Source of the DNA: Chryseobacterium sp. OSA05B
GTDB lineage: Bacteria > Bacteroidota > Bacteroidia > Flavobacteriales > Weeksellaceae
Assembly (NCBI RefSeq): GCF_019970065.1
Contig: NZ_JAHXYH010000002.1
Span: forward strand, 868,001-932,000
Reading direction: 5' to 3'
DNA: 64,000 nucleotides
Below are positions 35,085 through 43,186 of the stretch, in pieces (within the stretch, counting starts at the first letter, position 1; every line of letters starts with the position of its first letter). The translations under genes and the position numbers were made by a program. A model generated the notes under the pieces. It did not search any database and was not told where the DNA came from. It saw only the letters and a program-made list of their open reading frames with translations.

Positions 35085-35755
35085 TGATATAATTTTTTTA
35101 TTTTTTCCAGGTCTTTATTTCCAGGTTCTATTTCAAATTTTGAGTTGATATCAACAGCCAATGGCTTTTGTTTCAACAGGTTGATATCTTCGACATTTTC
35201 CTCTGAAATTCCACCGCTCAGAAGATAGGGGAGCGGAATATCTAATTCATTCAATAAAGTCCAGTCGAACGGTTTTCCGGTTCCTCCGAATGCTTTTCCG
35301 TCTGTATCAAAAAGGAAAAAGTCGACAATTGAACGGTGAGAACTCATCGTGTTTTCTATTTTTTTTCTGGTCTCCTGATCATTATTCCCAATTCTGATTA
35401 CTTTTATGATTTTAATATCCCGCTGCAATTTTTGTCTTAATTCAATGATAAAACCCTCACTTTCATCGCCGTGCAGCTGAATCAGGTTTAACCCTGCTTT
35501 TTCTGCAATTTGAACAATTAAGTCAATTTCTGCATTCACAAAAACACCTGTTTTCCCATGATGATTAATCTTGGAAATATCTTCCAATTTCAAATGATTC
35601 AGAACATATCTCGGCGATTTTTCATAGAAAATAAAGCCAAGAAAATCTACTTTCATGGAAATCAATTCCTCAATCTGATCCGGTACTGTTAAACCACAGA
35701 CTTTGAGTTTAGGAAGAAGGGGGTTAGTTTCAGCTTTCACGCTCATAAAATTCAT
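35060..35755 (-). CDS. trpF: Phosphoribosylanthranilate isomerase, 3' end supplied by the REP element
   Basis: Encodes 231 residues. The TIM-barrel motifs are present: KLKVCGLTVPDQI (catalytic Cys), VDFLGFIFYEKSPRYV, VGVFVNAE-like TGVFVNAEIDLIVQIAEKAG, LIQLHGDES, and PYLLSGGISEENV with VDINSKFEIEPGNKD. An ATG at 35746 is an equally possible start. The last seven codons (KSPKGTI) and the stop lie inside the right inverted repeat of the REP element (35060-35083), so insertion replaced the original C-terminus. Activity is likely kept because the change comes after the last helix. Confidence 0.93.
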   Translation of the reverse strand: MNFMSVKAETNPLLPKLKVCGLTVPDQIEELISMKVDFLGFIFYEKSPRYVLNHLKLEDISKINHHGKTGVFVNAEIDLIVQIAEKAGLNLIQLHGDESEGFIIELRQKLQRDIKIIKVIRIGNNDQETRKKIENTMSSHRSIVDFFLFDTDGKAFGGTGKPFDWTLLNELDIPLPYLLSGGISEENVEDINLLKQKPLAVDINSKFEIEPGNKDLEKIKKLYHKSPKGTI

Positions 35756-35779
35756 AAAGTTATTATTTCACAGTTAATT

Positions 35780-35850
35780 TATTCCATTTATACATCATCA
35801 CATCATCGCATTACAAAATCAACATATCACCAAATCATCGCATTAGCAAA
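35780..35850. repeat. Iterated ATCATCGCATTA-word filler between trpF and trpC
   Basis: ACATCATCGCATTACAAAAT is followed by CAAATCATCGCATTAGCAAA and further ATCATC words. No gene. Confidence 0.55.
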
Positions 35851-36627
35851 TCATCCAATCGCCAAAGTAAACTCCTCAAACGCTTTCGCCGGATTTTCAT
35901 TTCTCATAAAGTATTCACCCATCAGAAAACCGTCGAATCCTTTTTCTTTTAAATATTTAAAATCATCGAGATTATAAATTCCACTTTCAGCGACAGATAA
36001 AACATCTTTCGGAAGCTGGTCTTTTAACTGTACAGAATGTTGAAGATTAACTTTAAAGTCTTTTAAATTTCTGTTATTAATCCCCACGAGATCAATGTTA
36101 GCATTACAATGTTTCAGTTCTTCTTCCGTATGAATCTCCAATAATACTTCCAGATTCAATTCGTGGGCCAGTTCTGTAAATTCCTGCACCTGATTGGGTG
36201 ACAGACACGCCGCGATCAGTAAAACCGCATCAGCGCCAATGCTTTTGGCTTCATAAAACTGGTATTCGTCTACCATAAAATCCTTTCTGAGAATCGGAAT
36301 GTTAATATGGTTTCTGACATTCAGGATATCATCAAAGCTTCCTCCAAAAAAGTCTTTATCTGTAAGAATTGAAATTCCGGATGCGCCAAAACTTTCATAA
36401 GCCGAAGCTACTTCCAGGGGCTGAACCTGATTATTGATGATCCCTTTTGACGGAGATTGTCTTTTAAATTCAGCAATAATTCCGCTTTTGTTTTTTACAG
36501 ATTCTTTCAGAGAAAAAGTTTTTCTTCCAAAAAATGCAGAATTCTTCAGATGATCAATTGAAATTTTAGGTTTTGAAACTGCAATTTCTTCTTTTTTTCT
36601 TGCAATAATTGTATCGAGTATTGTCAT
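35851..36627 (-). CDS. trpC: Indole-3-glycerol phosphate synthase
   Basis: Encodes 258 residues, normal for a single-function TrpC. IIAEFKRQSPSKGIIN carries the catalytic Lys; ILRKDFMVDEYQFYEAKSIG, LEVLLEIHTEEEL, LVGINNRNLKDFKV, SVAESGI and FLMGEYFM follow in order. It forms indole-glycerol phosphate from CdRP. Confidence 0.95.
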   Translation of the reverse strand: MTILDTIIARKKEEIAVSKPKISIDHLKNSAFFGRKTFSLKESVKNKSGIIAEFKRQSPSKGIINNQVQPLEVASAYESFGASGISILTDKDFFGGSFDDILNVRNHINIPILRKDFMVDEYQFYEAKSIGADAVLLIAACLSPNQVQEFTELAHELNLEVLLEIHTEEELKHCNANIDLVGINNRNLKDFKVNLQHSVQLKDQLPKDVLSVAESGIYNLDDFKYLKEKGFDGFLMGEYFMRNENPAKAFEEFTLAIG

Positions 36628-36638
36628 TTTTTTTAAAC

Positions 36639-36672
36639 TAGAAGTTAGAAATTAGATGTTAGAAGTTAGATG
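36639..36672. repeat. Iterated TTAGA-word filler between trpC and trpD
   Basis: AGAAGTTAGAAATTAGATGT followed by TAGAAGTTAGATGT. The same words occur at 32464-32543. Confidence 0.6.
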
Positions 36673-36743
36673 TGCCGGAAAACAGTTTAAAGATTTTACT
36701 ATCAACTGATAACAAGCAACCCGCAACTTTAAAGATCAACATA

Positions 36744-37733
36744 TTAACCATTCACCAATAATTCAAGGCTTCTCAATGCTTTTCCGCTTTCCAGACTTTC
36801 TTTGGCCATTAAGAGGCAATTTTCATAGCTAACGAATTTCTGAGTATGGAAGAGAGCAGTCGATGCATTGGCAAGAACGACAGAGTTCTGCTGTACCGAT
36901 CCGTTTCCTTCCAGAATATTCCTGAAGATCTTCGCAGATTCCTGAGGGGTTTCACCAGCCAGAATACTTTCCGGACTTACGGATTCAAATCCCAGATCTT
37001 CCGCTGAGTAAATCTCTTCACCATTTTTTGTAATAATTTTACTGTCCTGAGTAAGACTTATTTCGTCATAACCATCCAACCCATGTACAAGGATAAATTC
37101 ACGTTCTTCTTTCTGTAACAGATATTGATAAATTCTTGCTATTTCAAGATTGTAAACCCCAATTACGGAATATTTCGGTTTTGCAGGATTCACTAGCGGG
37201 CCGAGAAGATTGAAAAATGTTCTCAGTCCCAACGCTTTTCTCAAAGCACTTACAGACTGAAGGGCAGGATGAAAATACGGAGCGTGCAGAAAACAGATAT
37301 TGGCTTTATCCAGATCTTTATTCAGCTCGTCTGAATTGCTTTTGAACTGATAACCAAGTTCTTCCATGACATTAGATGATCCTGTGGTAGCAGACGCCCC
37401 GTAATTACCATGTTTGGCAACTTTCTGTCCGGTTCCTGCAACAACAAAGCTTGCCAGCGTTGATATATTGATTGTGTTTTTGCCATCGCCTCCGGTTCCC
37501 ACAATATCCATCGTATCATCATGGTCAAGATGCACAGGAATGGCCATCTGCAGAAGGGCTTCCCTGAAACCTTCCAATTCTTTTAAGGTAATATTTCGCA
37601 TCAGAAAAACACTGATAAAGGCCGTCACTTCTGCCGGATTAAATTTATTCTGAGCAATCTCAATCATGGTTGCCTTTGCCTCAGATTTGGACAAAGTATG
37701 ATGATTGAACAGGTATTGTAATATTTCTTTCAT
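36744..37733 (-). CDS. trpD: Anthranilate phosphoribosyltransferase
   Basis: Encodes 329 residues from the ATG at 37733 (MKEILQYLFNHHTLSKSEA). An upstream ATG at 37772 would add 13 residues (MTTLSSTTIKTPQ) that look like filler. The PRPP-binding motif VGTGGDGKNTINISTLA is intact, as are KHGNYGASATTGSSNVMEEL and FFNLLGPLVNPAKP. It transfers phosphoribose to anthranilate. Confidence 0.94.
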   Translation of the reverse strand: MKEILQYLFNHHTLSKSEAKATMIEIAQNKFNPAEVTAFISVFLMRNITLKELEGFREALLQMAIPVHLDHDDTMDIVGTGGDGKNTINISTLASFVVAGTGQKVAKHGNYGASATTGSSNVMEELGYQFKSNSDELNKDLDKANICFLHAPYFHPALQSVSALRKALGLRTFFNLLGPLVNPAKPKYSVIGVYNLEIARIYQYLLQKEEREFILVHGLDGYDEISLTQDSKIITKNGEEIYSAEDLGFESVSPESILAGETPQESAKIFRNILEGNGSVQQNSVVLANASTALFHTQKFVSYENCLLMAKESLESGKALRSLELLVNG

Positions 37734-37782
37734 TTGTGGAGTTTTTATGGTCGTTGAGGATAGAGTTGTCATTGTATATTTT

Positions 37783-38262
37783 TTAACGCAGTTTCATTAA
37801 TTCTTCTACAGAGCTGTAATTTAAATTCTTGGCAAGTTTTATTAAAAGTTCGTGATCAGCAAATTCAAAATCCAGATAAGCATGATCATGAAAAATATTG
37901 TACAAATCACAATCAGATTTAGGTGTTTCAAATAATTCAAGATAAAACTGTAATCTCTCGTTTACTCTGAAATCCCGGAGATCATTTGAAATTAATGTCT
38001 GAGCGAATAATTCTGTCTGCAAACCGGTCCAGCGGGGAATGTCTTCTTTTATTCTTTCTAAAATATTCTGACTTCCGTTTTTGATCATGTACATAATATC
38101 TGTGGTGCCATGATCTTCGTTCCACCAGTCGCTGTCTTTATTTTCATGTTCCAGAATGTAAGCGTAGATCTGGAGAATCTCTTCATCAGAACTTTGGGTT
38201 CTGTTATTCTGGGCATATATTTCTTTTTGGGTAAGAAACTGCTCAAACTCTTCCCTGGTCAT
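37783..38262 (-). CDS. Hypothetical acidic protein inside the trp operon
   Basis: Encodes 159 residues (MTREEFEQFLTQKEIYAQNN). No known family; predicted helical, acidic, with Trp residues (DSDWWNEDHGTTDIMYMIK). It lies one base from the end of trpG and 10 bases before the longer trpD start, so it is translated with the operon. Its role in tryptophan synthesis is not evident. Confidence 0.65.
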   Translation of the reverse strand: MTREEFEQFLTQKEIYAQNNRTQSSDEEILQIYAYILEHENKDSDWWNEDHGTTDIMYMIKNGSQNILERIKEDIPRWTGLQTELFAQTLISNDLRDFRVNERLQFYLELFETPKSDCDLYNIFHDHAYLDFEFADHELLIKLAKNLNYSSVEELMKLR

Positions 38263-38263
38263 C

Positions 38264-38872
38264 TCAGTTCAGTAAAAAATTTCTGATAATCACTTCTCCA
38301 TCCGGAGTTAAAATGCTTTCGGGATGGAATTGAACTCCGTGTACATCATAAGTTTTATGCTGCAGGGCCATGATCATTCCGTCCTTATCTACGGCCGTGA
38401 TTTCAAGCTCTTCCGGGAAACCTTCCGGGTTAACTGCCCAACTGTGGTATCTTCCTACTTCCATTCCTGAAGCCAGGTTTTTGAAAATTTTGGTATTTTC
38501 TTTAACCAGTTCAGCAGAGGTTGCTACCCCATGGAAAATTTCCGAAAGATTGATCAGGCTTCCTCCAAAAGCTTCTGCAATAGCCTGTTGTCCAAGACAT
38601 ACGCCCAGAATACTTTTAGTAGGAGCATATTCTTTGATCAGATCAAGTAAGATTCCGGCTTCCTCAGGAATTCCAGGGCCTGGCGAAAGGATAATTTTAT
38701 CATATTTCCCGATCTCTTCCAGGGTGATCTGATCATTTCTCACTACATCTACTTTCTGATCCAGAATTCGTTCAATGATCTGGACAAGGTTGTACGTAAA
38801 GCTGTCGTAGTTATCAAAAACCAGAACTTTAAGTTGAGTAGGAGTTGCCGGTTGGTTTATATTATTGCTCAT
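38264..38872 (-). CDS. trpG: Anthranilate synthase component II (glutamine amidotransferase)
   Basis: Encodes 202 residues from the ATG at 38872 (MSNNINQPATPTQLKVLVFD). The frame stays open to 38935, but the extra segment consists of the filler words found elsewhere (CAACAGCAACTAGCAAATCG), so I do not use it. Catalytic Cys92 (ILGVCLGQQAIAEAFGG) and the His-x-Glu of VQFHPESIL are intact. It supplies ammonia to TrpE. Confidence 0.94.
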   Translation of the reverse strand: MSNNINQPATPTQLKVLVFDNYDSFTYNLVQIIERILDQKVDVVRNDQITLEEIGKYDKIILSPGPGIPEEAGILLDLIKEYAPTKSILGVCLGQQAIAEAFGGSLINLSEIFHGVATSAELVKENTKIFKNLASGMEVGRYHSWAVNPEGFPEELEITAVDKDGMIMALQHKTYDVHGVQFHPESILTPDGEVIIRNFLLN

Positions 38873-38937
38873 TTTTTTGTTTTTTTTAATTGTTGGGGTC
38901 GATTTGCTAGTTGCTGTTGACTTATCACTCATCACTT

Positions 38938-40362
38938 TTAGCTCCTCACTATCTTACCGGCTTTGTCTACCGCTTTTTTCAGTGCATTTAATTTATTGTT
39001 CACTTCCTGCAATTCATTTTCAGGGACAGATTTTGCCACCAGCCCGGCTCCGGCCTGATAATAAAGGGTATTGTTTCTGCTTAAAAAAGTACGAATCATA
39101 ATGGCCTGATTGCAGGTTCCGTTTAATCCGATTATCCCGATGCATCCTCCGTAATAACCTCGGGAGTCTTTTTCATACTGATCGATGAGCTGAAGGGCTT
39201 TATGTTTTGGTGCGCCGCTTAGAGTTCCCTGTGGAAAAGTAGCGGAAACCATATCAAGAGGATTGATATTTTCCGGAAGATCAGCGGTCACTTCGCTTAC
39301 CATATGAATTACATGAGAGAAAAGCTGGATCTCCTTGAGTTTGGTAACAGTTACGTTTTTGCCCAGTTTTCCTAAATCATTTCTGGCAAGGTCTACCAGC
39401 ATAGTGTGTTCTGCATTTTCTTTTGGATCATTTTTTAAAGCTTCAATAGACTGAAGATCCGTTTCCAGGTGCCCTGTTCTTTTAAAAGTTCCTGCAATAG
39501 GGTGGATGATGGCTTTGTTGTCTTTGATAATCAGTTGGCTTTCAGGACTTGATCCGAATAATTTGTAATTTCCGTAATCAAAAAAGAAGAGATAAGGCGA
39601 AGGATTGATGTTTCTAAGGGCACGGTACACATTGAATTCATCCCCTTTAAATTTCTGTTCAAACCTTCTGCTTAATACCAGTTGGAAAACATCCCCTCTC
39701 ATACAGTGTTTCTGAGCTGTTTTTACCAGTTCGATATATTCTTCATCGGTAAGATTAGAGGTTTCATAACCAGTTTTCTCGAAAGGGTAGACCGGAGTAT
39801 TCTGGTTTCTGATCAGATTTTCAAGCAGATAAAGTTCAGATTTTAAACCGGGAATCTGATTTTCAATAATATGCATCTCATCATTGTAATGGTTGATCGC
39901 AATGACATATTGATAGAGTCTGTAACGAAGAATCGGAATTTCAACTTCCGGACTCTGTGGCTTCAAATGAATATCTTCAAAAAACTGTACCGCTTCAAAG
40001 CTAGTATATCCGAAAAGGCTCTGAGCCGTCTGTTCAATAGGATCGTGCGTGATTTCACAATCAAAATTACTTTGAAATTCATCAAAGATGTCCGTGATAT
40101 TTCTGTCTCCGATCAACTGCTTTACAGGATCTGAACCTGGAAGTTTGATTTCAAACTCAGTCAGATTTTTAACTTCAATTCCCGCCACAGCGTTTACGGC
40201 AATAAATGAAAAGTTATTGTCGATATTTTTAGAATCTGAACTTTCCAAAAGAATCGTATCCCTGAAGCGGTCTCTGATCTGAAGATAGATATTCATCGGA
40301 GTATAAAGGTCTCCCAGTGTTTTTTTTGAATCGGTTTTTATTTTAATTTTTTGAGTAGTCAT
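38938..40362 (-). CDS. trpE: Anthranilate synthase component I
   Basis: Encodes 474 residues. The chorismate-binding core is standard: DVFQLVLSRRFEQKF, LFGSSPESQLIIKDN, IHPIAGTFKRTG, MLVDLARNDLGKLGKNVTV, GTLSGAPKHKALQLI and GYYGGCIGIIGLNG. The N-terminal feedback region contains LLESSDSKN, related to the LLES motif of Trp-inhibited enzymes. First structural gene of the operon; preceded by the leader peptide and attenuator at 40402-40531. Confidence 0.95.
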   Translation of the reverse strand: MTTQKIKIKTDSKKTLGDLYTPMNIYLQIRDRFRDTILLESSDSKNIDNNFSFIAVNAVAGIEVKNLTEFEIKLPGSDPVKQLIGDRNITDIFDEFQSNFDCEITHDPIEQTAQSLFGYTSFEAVQFFEDIHLKPQSPEVEIPILRYRLYQYVIAINHYNDEMHIIENQIPGLKSELYLLENLIRNQNTPVYPFEKTGYETSNLTDEEYIELVKTAQKHCMRGDVFQLVLSRRFEQKFKGDEFNVYRALRNINPSPYLFFFDYGNYKLFGSSPESQLIIKDNKAIIHPIAGTFKRTGHLETDLQSIEALKNDPKENAEHTMLVDLARNDLGKLGKNVTVTKLKEIQLFSHVIHMVSEVTADLPENINPLDMVSATFPQGTLSGAPKHKALQLIDQYEKDSRGYYGGCIGIIGLNGTCNQAIMIRTFLSRNNTLYYQAGAGLVAKSVPENELQEVNNKLNALKKAVDKAGKIVRS

Positions 40363-40401
40363 CTGACGTGTATTTTTTTTGTTTTTGGATGAAATAAAAA
40401 A

Positions 40402-40428
40402 AGGCTTTAACGGAATCCGTCAAAGCCT
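40402..40428 (-). terminator. trp attenuator terminator
   Basis: On the minus strand AGGCTTT (40422-40428) pairs with AAAGCCT (40402-40408), with an inner CGGA/TCCG stem, followed by seven T. It lies 35 bases after the leader peptide stop and 40 bases before trpE. Confidence 0.88.
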
Positions 40429-40462
40429 ATATATTGTGTATTTTAATTATTCTGCTAAACCT

Positions 40463-40531
40463 TTAGCAACATGACAATACCTCCAGACCCGACGAAGAGT
40501 TTGAAAGCCACCACCAAATATTGTTGCTCAT
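40463..40531 (-). CDS. trpL: trp leader peptide with three tandem Trp codons
   Basis: An ATG at 40531 (an in-frame ATG at 40540 is also possible) opens a 22-codon frame starting MSNNIWWWLSNSS and ending SCC with TAA at 40463. Codons 6-8 are TGG TGG TGG (40508-40516). The frame sits between a good promoter and a terminator hairpin before trpE. This is the arrangement of ribosome-mediated attenuation: with Trp-tRNA scarce, ribosomes stall at WWW and the terminator does not form. It fits the published Bacteroid-trp RNA type of leader. Confidence 0.9.
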   Translation of the reverse strand: MSNNIWWWLSNSSSGLEVLSCC

Positions 40532-40544
40532 ATTAAACATGGGA

Positions 40545-40576
40545 CAAATGTAGAAATTTTTTTAATACAAAAACAA
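40545..40576 (-). promoter_or_regulatory. Promoter of the trp operon
   Basis: On the minus strand TACATTTG (40545-40552) is an exact -7 element; TTG at 40574-40576 lies 21 bases upstream (another at 40568-40570). Transcription would start about 5-10 bases before the leader ATG. Confidence 0.7.
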
Positions 40577-40616
40577 GAAAAAGTCCGAAAATTAAAAAAC
40601 TTAAAATACAAATCCT

Positions 40617-41261
40617 TTATTTAAGCTGCTTCAGCTCTGTTTTTAATTCGTCGATTTTTATTTTGTATTCCTCATTGTCATAGCTTTTTACATAATCTTC
40701 CACGGCGGAAATGTATTCTTCGATGAATTCTTTATTCGTTCTGTCCGCCTCATATTTAATCTTGGCTGATTCTACGGGGGCCAATTTTTCATACTTCAGC
40801 ATATGGCTTCCTTCCTCAGACTGATAATAAAGAATGACGATGTTTTTCTCGTACCCCGGAATATATTTTACCGGAAAATATTGGCCCATTCGCGGAATTC
40901 TGATGGCATTTTCAATAGGGTAGATCGTGGCACTGGTCGTCGAAAAGAATGTTGAGGTGTATTTTCCGTCGTGTTTTTTGACAATCGCTTCGTAATCATG
41001 GATGTACATGTCGTTCAGGGTAGAGTTGGTTTCTACATCCGAGGTGATGATGGCTGTACTCTCAACGCCGTATTTATTTAGAAACCAGGCATTCAGATAC
41101 TGTCCGGCAACACCATTCAATATAGCCAAAGGAATAATGGGAGCGAGAAACCATGCTTTTTTGGTCACAAAAGAAAGCAGACTAAAGAATGCCACAAGGA
41201 TAATCACGGTATAAAAACCATGATGACTGGTGAAAAACAGAATTTTGGAGATGAAAATCAT
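40617..41261 (-). CDS. Hypothetical membrane protein
   Basis: Encodes 214 residues. Two N-terminal membrane helices (FYTVIILVAFFSLLSFV and WFLAPIIPLAILNGVAG) precede a ~150-residue soluble domain with beta strands, similar in plan to DUF3592-type proteins but not clearly one. It ends in charged helices (EEYKIKIDELKTELKQLK). Upstream of, and on the same strand as, the trp promoter; likely separate from the operon. Confidence 0.65.
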   Translation of the reverse strand: MIFISKILFFTSHHGFYTVIILVAFFSLLSFVTKKAWFLAPIIPLAILNGVAGQYLNAWFLNKYGVESTAIITSDVETNSTLNDMYIHDYEAIVKKHDGKYTSTFFSTTSATIYPIENAIRIPRMGQYFPVKYIPGYEKNIVILYYQSEEGSHMLKYEKLAPVESAKIKYEADRTNKEFIEEYISAVEDYVKSYDNEEYKIKIDELKTELKQLK

Positions 41262-41370
41262 AGCTTAAATTTAAAACTATCGGTACAAATAATCATTATC
41301 TAAACATTAATTTTCCGGAAAAATATTGGTGACGCAAACATTTGTCATGAGTTTAAACGCTTATTTTTTA

Positions 41371-41378
41371 TATTTTTG
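41371..41378 (+). promoter_or_regulatory. -7 element of the lipoprotein/cytochrome c/rlmF operon
   Basis: TATTTTTG, an exact TAnnTTTG match, 23 bases before the ATG at 41402. Confidence 0.5.
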
Positions 41379-41401
41379 TCTAAATTTTATTAGAAAAAAT
41401 A

Positions 41402-41626
41402 ATGAGAAAAGTATTAGCAATTGCATTTATCGGAAGTTTATTAGTGGTAAACTGTTCTAAGAAACCAGACCATACATTACAGGACAGCAATACAATGTTA
41501 CCTGAACCGGATGCTCCAGTAGTAGTAGACTCTACAGCTAAGAAAGCTGCTCCGGCTGCAGCTGCAACACCTGCTCCAGCTACTCCTGAAGCAGCTAAAA
41601 CAGATTCTACGGCAGCAAAAAAATAA
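41402..41626 (+). CDS. Small Ala/Pro-rich lipoprotein
   Basis: Encodes 74 residues. The signal peptide ends VVNC (Cys18). The mature part is low-complexity (APAAAATPAPATPEAAK) with no domain; it may act as a flexible spacer. Its stop overlaps the start of the cytochrome gene by one base (TAATG). Confidence 0.7.
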   Translation: MRKVLAIAFIGSLLVVNCSKKPDHTLQDSNTMLPEPDAPVVVDSTAKKAAPAAAATPAPATPEAAKTDSTAAKK

Positions 41627-42000
41627 TGAAAAAACTCCTTTTGGCAGGAGCAATAGGTTTTTTGATCCTATCCTGTTCTAAAAAAGAAAACACGGAGGCA
41701 CAAGGTATACCCTCTGAAACATCCGCTGTTTCGGAGCCGGTAAAGGCTAATCTTTCAGGTGACCAGATCATCGAAACCTTAGACTGCTCAGGATGCCATG
41801 CCGTGAATGAGAGAATGATAGGACCTTCTTACAAGGAGATCGCAGAAAAATATTCTGATAAAGATATTGAAATGCTGGCCTCAAAGATCATAGAAGGCGG
41901 AAGCGGAGTTTGGGGAGGCGTTCCGATGGCTCCTCATCCACAGGTATCTAAAGAAGATGCTAAAAAAATGGTAGAATATATTTTGAGTCAGAAAAAATAA
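41626..42000 (+). CDS. Lipoprotein c-type cytochrome
   Basis: Encodes 124 residues. Lipobox Cys17 (LILSC), then a class I cytochrome c domain with the haem motif CSGCH (54-58) and a likely axial Met101 in GGVPMAPHP. It is membrane-anchored and should carry electrons in the periplasm. Overlaps the preceding lipoprotein gene by one base; rlmF starts two bases after its stop. Confidence 0.9.
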   Translation: MKKLLLAGAIGFLILSCSKKENTEAQGIPSETSAVSEPVKANLSGDQIIETLDCSGCHAVNERMIGPSYKEIAEKYSDKDIEMLASKIIEGGSGVWGGVPMAPHPQVSKEDAKKMVEYILSQKK

Positions 42001-42002
42001 AT

Positions 42003-42929
42003 ATGACTACTGAAAAATCCAGTCTGCACGCAAGAAATCTGCATCGCAATCCCTATGATTTTGAGCAGCTTATTTCTTGTGTGCCAGAACTGAAACACTA
42101 TGTTTTCGTTAATGCTTACGAAACGAAGACCATTAACTTCAGTCTTCCCAAAGCGGTCAGACTGCTTAATCAGGCATTACTTTTACATTTTTATAACATT
42201 AAAAACTGGGATATTCCTGAGGCCAACCTGTGTCCTCCTATTCCCGGACGTGCCGATTACATCCATTATATCGCAGATCTTTTAGCGGAACAGCAACCTA
42301 AAATCCCGACCGGGACTTCTATATCAGGTTTAGATATCGGTACAGGGGCGAATCTTGTTTATCCTTTATTAGCCCACAGATCTTACGGTTGGAAAATGTT
42401 GGGGACGGATATCAATAAAGATTCGTTAGAAAATGCTCAGCAAATTTTAGATCACAATCCTGACTTATTACCTGTTATCCAATTAAAACATCAGTCTGAT
42501 TCCCATCATATCTTCAAAAATATCATTGAGACCGGAGACCGTTTTACATTTTCTATGTGCAATCCTCCTTTCCATGATTCTAAAGAATCTGCTATGAAGG
42601 GAAATCTCAGAAAAACAAAAAACATCAATAAATCTAAGGGTAAAAACCCTCTGCTTAATTTTGGCGGACAACAGTCGGAATTGTGGTGTGAAGGTGGTGA
42701 AATAGCTTTTATCTCGAAAATGATCGAAGAAAGTGTTCAGTACTCCTCACAAGTCCTTTGGTTTACGTGTTTGGTCTCTAAGAAAGATAACTTATATAAA
42801 CTAACCACACTCTTAAAGAAAGTCAAAGCATTAGATATCAAAACTATCGATATGGCGCAGGGGCAGAAAATAAGCAGAATGGTAGCGTGGACTTTTATTC
42901 CTCAGAAAGAGAGAAAAACCTGGCTTTAA
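42003..42929 (+). CDS. rlmF: 23S rRNA (adenine-N6)-methyltransferase RlmF
   Basis: Encodes 308 residues. Family features: LHARNLHRNPYDFEQL, the Rossmann motif SGLDIGTGANLVYPLL, and the base-methylation motif CNPPFHDS followed by LNFGGQQSELWCEGGE. It methylates N6 of A1618 in 23S rRNA. Third gene of a short operon with a cytochrome. Confidence 0.93.
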   Translation: MTTEKSSLHARNLHRNPYDFEQLISCVPELKHYVFVNAYETKTINFSLPKAVRLLNQALLLHFYNIKNWDIPEANLCPPIPGRADYIHYIADLLAEQQPKIPTGTSISGLDIGTGANLVYPLLAHRSYGWKMLGTDINKDSLENAQQILDHNPDLLPVIQLKHQSDSHHIFKNIIETGDRFTFSMCNPPFHDSKESAMKGNLRKTKNINKSKGKNPLLNFGGQQSELWCEGGEIAFISKMIEESVQYSSQVLWFTCLVSKKDNLYKLTTLLKKVKALDIKTIDMAQGQKISRMVAWTFIPQKERKTWL

Positions 42930-43134
42930 AAGTGAATGGTCAATTTTGCTACGCAAGCCAATAGTGAATATTAATGCATACAAAAAATTCACGGCGAAGC
43001 CAATTCACAATTCACAATTCACAATTGACCATTTACCATTCATATTTAACTGCTAGTCCTAATGATAATCACCATTAATAAATTCACTGCAAAGCAAATT
43101 CACCATTGACCATTCACAATTAAAAAAATCATAA
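42930..43134. repeat. Iterated ATTCACAATT-word filler before lysS
   Basis: The gap consists of words such as AATTCACAATTCACAATTCA, ACAATTGACCATTTACCATT and CACCATTGACCATTCACAAT in several copies. No gene. The lysS promoter starts at its right edge. Confidence 0.65.
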
Positions 43135-43164
43135 TTGACAAATCACTAAAAATGCCTAAATTTG
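43135..43164 (+). promoter_or_regulatory. Promoter of lysS
   Basis: TTG (43135-43137), 19 bases, TAAATTTG (43157-43164): a complete Bacteroidota promoter, 22 bases before the ATG. Confidence 0.8.
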
Positions 43165-43186
43165 TACGCTTTTAGAAAAATAAGAA

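Noticed and set aside
38873-38935. Longer N-terminus for trpG
   Set aside because: The added codons consist of intergenic filler words and have no counterpart in the amidotransferase family.
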